Source: Gynuella sp050296195 (GTDB lineage: Bacteria > Pseudomonadota > Gammaproteobacteria > Pseudomonadales > Natronospirillaceae). From it: a stretch of DNA of 64,000 bases. Numbering within the stretch: the first letter of the stretch is position 1; each line of letters opens with the position of its first letter. Positions 59,627-64,000 of this stretch are shown in pieces. The notes under the pieces are model-generated. The model did not search any database and had not been told where the DNA came from. It saw only the letters and a program-made list of their open reading frames with translations. The translations under genes and the position numbers were made by a program. The stretch lies in the NCBI RefSeq assembly GCF_050296195.1, contig NZ_JBNKRB010000002.1; one strand, written 5' to 3'.

Positions 59627-60385
59627 ATGAGACTGATTTCCTGGAACGTAAACGGCATTCGGGCCATCATGAAAAAGGACTTTTTGCAATCACTGGAAAC
59701 AATGAAACCTGACGTACTGTGTCTGCAGGAAACCAAAGCCCAGGATGATCAGGTCATCGAAGCGCTGGCAGAACTTGAAGGATTCCATATTTACAGCAAC
59801 TCAGCGGTCAAAAAAGGGTATTCCGGTACAGCAATCCTGAGCAAAACCAAGCCCTTGAGCATTAAGGCGGATATGGGAATCGAGGAGCACGACCAGGAAG
59901 GGCGGGTGCTCGTAGCTGAGTTTGATGAATATTATCTGGTCACAGTCTACACACCGAACTCAGGAGGCGAATTGAAGCGTCTTGGGTATCGTCAGCACTG
60001 GGATAAAGCTTTTTTGCAATACCTGCAGCAATTGGAAATTCACAAACCGGTCATCGTCTGTGGAGATTTCAACGTCGCCCACCAGCCAATAGACCTTGCC
60101 CGGCCGAAAGCCAATTACAATAAAAATGCTGGCTATATGCAGGAGGAAATTGACGGTATGGATCAATATATCGCATCAGGTTTTCTGGATACCTTCCGCT
60201 ACAAAAATGCTGACCAGGTTAAATACAGCTGGTGGAGCTATCGGGGTGGTGCCAGAGCCAAGAACGTAGGTTGGAGAATCGACTATTTTCTGTGCTCAGA
60301 AATTCTGGGTACAAAAATCAAGCAGACTGATATTCTGAACGATATTCATGGCTCAGACCATTGCCCGGTATTACTGGAGCTTTAA
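59627..60385 (+). CDS. xthA: Exodeoxyribonuclease III (AP endonuclease)
   Basis: A 252-residue EEP-family nuclease acts in base-excision repair. It has MRLISWNVNGIRAIM (Asn), LCLQETKAQDDQ (catalytic Glu), YTPNSGG, VIVCGDFNVAHQPIDLARPK (catalytic Asp-Asn), WWSYRGGARAKNVGWRIDYF and GSDHCPVLLEL (catalytic Asp-His). All catalytic residues are present. It follows ubiD by 11 bp and may be co-transcribed with it. Confidence 0.95.
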   Translation: MRLISWNVNGIRAIMKKDFLQSLETMKPDVLCLQETKAQDDQVIEALAELEGFHIYSNSAVKKGYSGTAILSKTKPLSIKADMGIEEHDQEGRVLVAEFDEYYLVTVYTPNSGGELKRLGYRQHWDKAFLQYLQQLEIHKPVIVCGDFNVAHQPIDLARPKANYNKNAGYMQEEIDGMDQYIASGFLDTFRYKNADQVKYSWWSYRGGARAKNVGWRIDYFLCSEILGTKIKQTDILNDIHGSDHCPVLLEL

Positions 60386-60442
60386 CAAGCACTCTGGCTT
60401 TGATAGTGATACCCTTATTTTCATTCGCCCAGAGTCTACATA

Positions 60443-61165
60443 ATGGAGCATGTTTTGATTCAGACCGAATGTACCATTCGCAGCATTGAAAAAACTTCTG
60501 GCCAGGTGTCTATCATTACCCTGGTTCCCGAACAGCAACCCGAGTATAAGGCCGGGCAATACCTTGAACTGCAGATTCCCGGTCAGGAACATGCATTTTT
60601 CACGATTGCCTCCGGTCCTGGCCAGGCATCCCTGGATATTCATGTTGTGGTACCTAACGAGAGTTCTAACTCTCACGCCATTGTTCAATACCTGCAGCAA
60701 AATAATCGGGTCAGCGCCAAAATTGGCCAGGGCTCCTGCTATCTTGATAACTTTAAACCAGAAAACGGGCCTTTGCTGCTAATCACTGCTGGCACCGGGT
60801 TCTCACAAGCCAAGGCTATTTGCGAAGAACTGTTCAGCCAAGGCCCTCTGCAGCGCGAAGTACATTTGTACTGGGGGGTTAAAATGGTTCAGGATTTATA
60901 TATGCACGACCTGCCACAACAATGGCATGAACAGTATCCATTGTTTCACTACTGCGCCGTGGTATCAGACCAGATTGACTGGCAGGGTAAGCAGGGGTTG
61001 TTGTATCAGGCAATTCAAGCGGATTTCCCGGACCTGAGCAAATGTCAGGCGATTTGCTGTGGCTCCCCGTCAATGGTGTATGCCACCCGGGAGGAACTGA
61101 TGAAACATCATTTCCGCAAAGATCAGATGCTGAGTGATGTTTTTGATTTTGCACCGGAACCCTAA
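60443..61165 (+). CDS. fre: NAD(P)H-flavin reductase Fre
   Basis: A 240-residue ferredoxin-NADP reductase-fold protein has a flavin-binding barrel in YKAGQYLELQIPGQEHAFFTIA and NAD(P)-binding segments LLITAGTGFSQAKAICEELFS, REVHLYWGVKMVQDLYM and QAICCGSPSMVYATREEL. Length and the IAG-T-GFS motif fit Fre (UbiB/FadI), which supplies reduced free flavin. It is linked to ubiD, as in enterobacteria. A hairpin terminator follows. Confidence 0.92.
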   Translation: MEHVLIQTECTIRSIEKTSGQVSIITLVPEQQPEYKAGQYLELQIPGQEHAFFTIASGPGQASLDIHVVVPNESSNSHAIVQYLQQNNRVSAKIGQGSCYLDNFKPENGPLLLITAGTGFSQAKAICEELFSQGPLQREVHLYWGVKMVQDLYMHDLPQQWHEQYPLFHYCAVVSDQIDWQGKQGLLYQAIQADFPDLSKCQAICCGSPSMVYATREELMKHHFRKDQMLSDVFDFAPEP

Positions 61166-61191
61166 TTACAAGATAGGGTGGCAAGCGTAAG

Positions 61192-61213
61192 AGGGAGCTT
61201 CGAACGGCTCCCT
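61192..61213. terminator. Hairpin between fre and the chemosensory genes
   Basis: AGGGAGC (61192-61198) pairs perfectly with GCTCCCT (61207-61213), loop of 8 nt, between convergent fre and the CheW-like gene. No T run of note on either side, so it may be a weak terminator or an end-protecting structure. Confidence 0.5.
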
Positions 61214-61222
61214 TAAGCATGA

Positions 61223-61693
61223 CTAGATGACTTTCGTCAGCAAACTTTCCAGGTACGGTAGGTTGGGAATATAAGCTTTTCCAAGAGCGGTTTTCACTGC
61301 CATTGCTTCGGCTGGCCCAAGATTTTCCTGGCTTTGTTCAACATCGTCATTGCCAACCCTGACCATCCGGGGGATCCCCTGAACCACCACCGCAAAAAAT
61401 GGCAATCTGCTATGAGCACCAGAACCATTCATTACAGCAATCCGAGCCGAAACTGTTTTGGGCGCCTGTGTTTCATGGTTAGCCAGTTCATAAGACAGTA
61501 CAGGTATTTGTTCACCCCGCCAGAACATAAACCCCAGAAACCATGCAGGTGCATTTTCAAGCGATCTGGGTTCGGTATAACCCACGACTTCTGCAACTGT
61601 GACGTTAGGCAACAACAAGCTTTTGCCCTGGGCAGGAATCAACAAGCAAGGCACTGCCTGACTGGCAGAATCGCTTTGAATCTGTTTGGTCAC
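61223..61693 (-). CDS. chpC: CheW-domain protein, ChpC-like
   Basis: A 156-residue CheW-like adaptor (PCLLIPAQGKSLLLPNVTVAEVVGY, ENAPAWFLGFMFWRGEQIPVLSYEL) corresponds to ChpC of the Pil-Chp system, which couples receptors to the ChpA kinase for twitching motility and surface sensing. Position after chpA and chpB supports this. It is the last gene of the minus-strand run, 18 bp after chpB. Confidence 0.8.
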   Translation of the reverse strand: MTKQIQSDSASQAVPCLLIPAQGKSLLLPNVTVAEVVGYTEPRSLENAPAWFLGFMFWRGEQIPVLSYELANHETQAPKTVSARIAVMNGSGAHSRLPFFAVVVQGIPRMVRVGNDDVEQSQENLGPAEAMAVKTALGKAYIPNLPYLESLLTKVI

Positions 61694-61711
61694 TATTTTT
61701 CTCCTACTGAT

Positions 61712-62755
61712 TTAAGTCGCAGTAACTTCCAAACTTGTGGTATCGGCTAATAACTGCTCAACAAATTTGCGAGCCAGCTGTTCCGGCGAGCCACGAAAAC
61801 TCACATAACCGGCCTCTGACACACTGTCGGGCATCGATGGCTCGATAGCAGACTGGCAATCCTGAGCCCAGACTGTACCGCCAGCATCAACGATACTGGT
61901 TGCTCCCAAAGTACCATCTGACCCCATGCCACTAAATACGATGGCACTGGTCATATTTTTATATCGGGCAGCAACATTCTTAAATAAATGATCGATACTC
62001 GGACCATAAGGACCAGACCAACCATTTTCGAGTATTTCAACCACATGATTGGCCTGAAACTGAATTTCCCGGCTCACCGGGACCACCAGAATCTTGCCAT
62101 TTTCCAACTGGCACCCTTCACTGACCAGTTCCATTTTCAATTCTGTATGGCGTCCCACGGATGCCACCAACGCATCAATGCAGCCCTCGTCTATATGCTG
62201 GGCATACAAAAATGCTGCTGGTAAATCAGCTGGAATCCGATCAAAAAACTCTTTCACTGGAGAAGGGCCGCCCAGCGATGCTGCGACCACACAAACATGG
62301 TCAACCTGACTCGGGTTCGCATAGCGGAATCTGGCTGGGAGTTTAATCACATCAGAGGGATCGACTCTATTCGCACTGATCAAAGCATCCAGATCAAGCA
62401 CAGGTGCCGACTTCACTTCGGCGATTGGATCAGCAAACTCCTTCAGCTTGGTAATAATACGTCTACGCCAACTTGGAAACTCCGTAGAGTTCCTCTCAGG
62501 TGCTTTACCATCGCCAAAAAACACCGGTGCACAACTATGATCAAGAATTTGCTCAAGTACATCATCCCAGGCATCCGAATCCACCAGATTAACCACCCAG
62601 ACGGATATGGTATCTGATCGAAGCAGTGCAGCATTCACCTTTTCGGGATGTGTGTTTACACCAACCTCATAGCCTTCTTCTACAATGACATTCTGCAATA
62701 AATGCTGTTGCAGTGGTTGATCAGCAATGATCCCCACTCGTGCCTGATGTCGCAC
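61712..62755 (-). CDS. chpB: CheB-type methylesterase, ChpB-like
   Basis: A 347-residue protein has an N-terminal domain resembling a receiver (RVGIIADQPLQQHLLQNVIV) without the usual acidic pocket, so it is probably not phosphorylated. The C-terminal methylesterase domain has the catalytic triad in VVAASLGGPSPVKEF (Ser), LYAQHIDEGCIDAL (His) and IVFSGMGSDGTLGA (Asp). It demethylates the PilJ-type receptor in the Chp system. Its start follows the chpA stop immediately (the two genes abut). Confidence 0.85.
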   Translation of the reverse strand: MRHQARVGIIADQPLQQHLLQNVIVEEGYEVGVNTHPEKVNAALLRSDTISVWVVNLVDSDAWDDVLEQILDHSCAPVFFGDGKAPERNSTEFPSWRRRIITKLKEFADPIAEVKSAPVLDLDALISANRVDPSDVIKLPARFRYANPSQVDHVCVVAASLGGPSPVKEFFDRIPADLPAAFLYAQHIDEGCIDALVASVGRHTELKMELVSEGCQLENGKILVVPVSREIQFQANHVVEILENGWSGPYGPSIDHLFKNVAARYKNMTSAIVFSGMGSDGTLGATSIVDAGGTVWAQDCQSAIEPSMPDSVSEAGYVSFRGSPEQLARKFVEQLLADTTSLEVTAT

Positions 62756-64000
62756 TTAACCTACCCTGTTGGCCTTAACCAGCTTCTCTATCGCCTCAAG
62801 CAGCATGGACTCCTGGAATGGTTTCCCCATGTAGTCATTCACACCAATCGCTAAAGCCCGGTCTTTATGTTTAGAGCCTGTACGGGATGTAATCATAATG
62901 ATCGGCACCTGTTTTGTACGGCTGTCATGGCGGACCCGGTTGGCAACGTCAAAGCCATCCATCCGAGGCATTTCAATGTCCAGCAATATACAGTCAGGAA
63001 CACGATCCTGTAGCAATGCAACAGCATCAACACCATCTTTGGCCACCAGAACTTCATAACCCTGCCGCTCCAGTAAACGGGAGGTTACTTTTCTCACGGT
63101 AACTGAATCGTCCACCACCATAATCGTAGCTGGACCAGAAGCACGACGGCCACTATGGCCGGTGGAGATATTGGTAGCCTCTACTTCCACTGGCTCGCCG
63201 AATTCATCATCGCGCTCGTAATCTGCTTCCAGTACTGGAATCCCTATATCGTCAGTACCGGTTCTGGAAATAGTCAGATCGCTTCTGAGCAGAGAAGTCA
63301 GGTCCAGAATAACGACCACGCTACCATCCCCAAGAATCGTCGCTCCAGACAGAGCCTGAACATCGGCAAACTGCGGCCCAAGGCTTTTTACCACGATCTC
63401 ACGAGAGCCCATCAACTTATCAACGTTTAAAGCAATGGATTCTGAATGAGTTCCCCGTTTTACCAACACCAGAGGTACCGGCATGTTTGAACTATAAAAC
63501 GATGGACGATGATCATAATTGAGAGTCGACCCCAGATAGTTCACCTTATACCGGTTGCCTGCGTATTCGAACGGAACCGCTCCGGGTTTCACATATTCCA
63601 TCAGTTGTTGTGGCGCGATACGAACAATACCTTCGATTGTATCAAGCGGAATAGCGTAGTGATCATCACCGATAGCCACCATCAATGCCCGGTTAACAGA
63701 TACACTCACCGGCAGGTGAATGGTGAACTCAGTACCCTGATTCAATTGGGTATCGATAACCATCTGCCCACCCAGTGCTTTTACCTCTGAGTGCACCACA
63801 TCCATTCCGACACCACGACCAGAGATCTGAGTAACCTTCGCTGCAGTGGAAAAGCCCGAATCAAGAATAAACTGTAATACATCCTGATCACTGAGCTGCT
63901 GATCTTTTGAGATCAGACCACGCTCCACGGCCTTTTCCCGAACCTTGCCGACATTGATACCTGCACCATCGTCCTTGATCCGGATGACTGCATCACTGCC
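62756..64000 (-). CDS. chpA: Hybrid chemosensory kinase ChpA, C-terminal part
   Basis: The frame is open to base 64000, so only the last 414 residues of a large gene are present. At the window edge the ATPase N-box (IKDDGAGINVGKVREKA) and then the GF/G2-box SGRGVGMDVVHSEVKALGG are read. Next comes a CheW domain (SVSVNRALMVAIGDDHYAIPLDTIEGI), and the protein ends with a receiver domain (TIMVVDDSVTVRKVTSRLLERQGYEVLVA, phospho-acceptor Asp in CILLDIEMPRMDGFDVA). This CheA-plus-receiver layout is that of ChpA/PilL, which controls type IV pilus motility. The Hpt modules lie beyond the window. Confidence 0.88.
   Translation of the reverse strand, partial: GSDAVIRIKDDGAGINVGKVREKAVERGLISKDQQLSDQDVLQFILDSGFSTAAKVTQISGRGVGMDVVHSEVKALGGQMVIDTQLNQGTEFTIHLPVSVSVNRALMVAIGDDHYAIPLDTIEGIVRIAPQQLMEYVKPGAVPFEYAGNRYKVNYLGSTLNYDHRPSFYSSNMPVPLVLVKRGTHSESIALNVDKLMGSREIVVKSLGPQFADVQALSGATILGDGSVVVILDLTSLLRSDLTISRTGTDDIGIPVLEADYERDDEFGEPVEVEATNISTGHSGRRASGPATIMVVDDSVTVRKVTSRLLERQGYEVLVAKDGVDAVALLQDRVPDCILLDIEMPRMDGFDVANRVRHDSRTKQVPIIMITSRTGSKHKDRALAIGVNDYMGKPFQESMLLEAIEKLVKANRVG

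Overview
The window is a 64 kb stretch of a gammaproteobacterial chromosome with roughly balanced base composition. The markers are the zapA - 6S RNA - fau order, hemY/rsmE/pepP/ygfB, a qseE-qseG-qseF two-component locus, a dgcAB-type dimethylglycine operon and Pil-Chp chemotaxis genes. The mix (two peptide/amino-acid transporters, several acyl-CoA dehydrogenases, betaine breakdown, calcium-binding surface proteins) suggests a heterotrophic, probably marine or halotolerant Oceanospirillales/Pseudomonadales-like bacterium. That placement is inference. I see no tRNA, rRNA, CRISPR array, phage or intact insertion sequence.

Layout. 1-5.7 kb is housekeeping: end of hemY, rsmE, pepP, ygfB, a TIGR02449 coiled coil, zapA, 6S RNA, fau, a 54-residue membrane peptide and an EVE-domain protein. 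5.7-9.8 kb is a basic amino-acid ABC transporter operon ending in astE (arginine uptake and succinylation pathway), with an intrinsic-terminator-like hairpin inside it. 10.5-16.2 kb is a complete dipeptide transporter, dppABCDF. 16.2-20.0 kb looks like a small accessory patch: a 694-residue protein with a zinc-phospholipase/nuclease-like His-Asp-His motif (DUF6765-like) and a divergent orphan coiled-coil protein. 20.0-27.0 kb holds a LysR regulator, a RidA-family protein and three acyl-CoA dehydrogenases (one AidB-like).

27.4-31.8 kb holds a secreted two-EF-hand peptide, the qseE-qseG-qseF locus (kinase, lipoprotein, sigma-54 activator) and a universal stress protein. Upstream of the EF-hand gene lie a TGTC-N10-GACA dyad and a sigma-54-like element. 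32.2-37.0 kb carries two calcium-binding envelope proteins: a 1112-residue thrombospondin type 3 repeat protein with a 225-bp tandem repeat and a GlyGly-CTERM-like tail, and an OmpA-family porin with the same repeat type. A chemoreceptor follows.

39.3-42.9 kb is a bufferin operon (BufA1 precursor, MNIO/DUF692 enzyme, DUF2063 partner, DoxX), predicted to make a modified copper-binding peptide. Upstream of it are a DCC-family protein and a broken FMN-oxidase gene. This is the most striking specialised system here, although the family is already known. 44.4-54.6 kb is a glycine-betaine/dimethylglycine catabolism cluster: GbdR-like regulator, membrane dipeptidase, DUF5943-like protein, DgcA, DgcB, two ETF-like subunits and a small orphan, plus an oppositely oriented solute-binding protein. 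54.6-64 kb holds a methyltransferase, an ABM monooxygenase, a Bcr/CflA transporter, ubiD, xthA, fre and the 3' end of a chpA-chpB-chpC-type chemosensory cluster that runs off the window.
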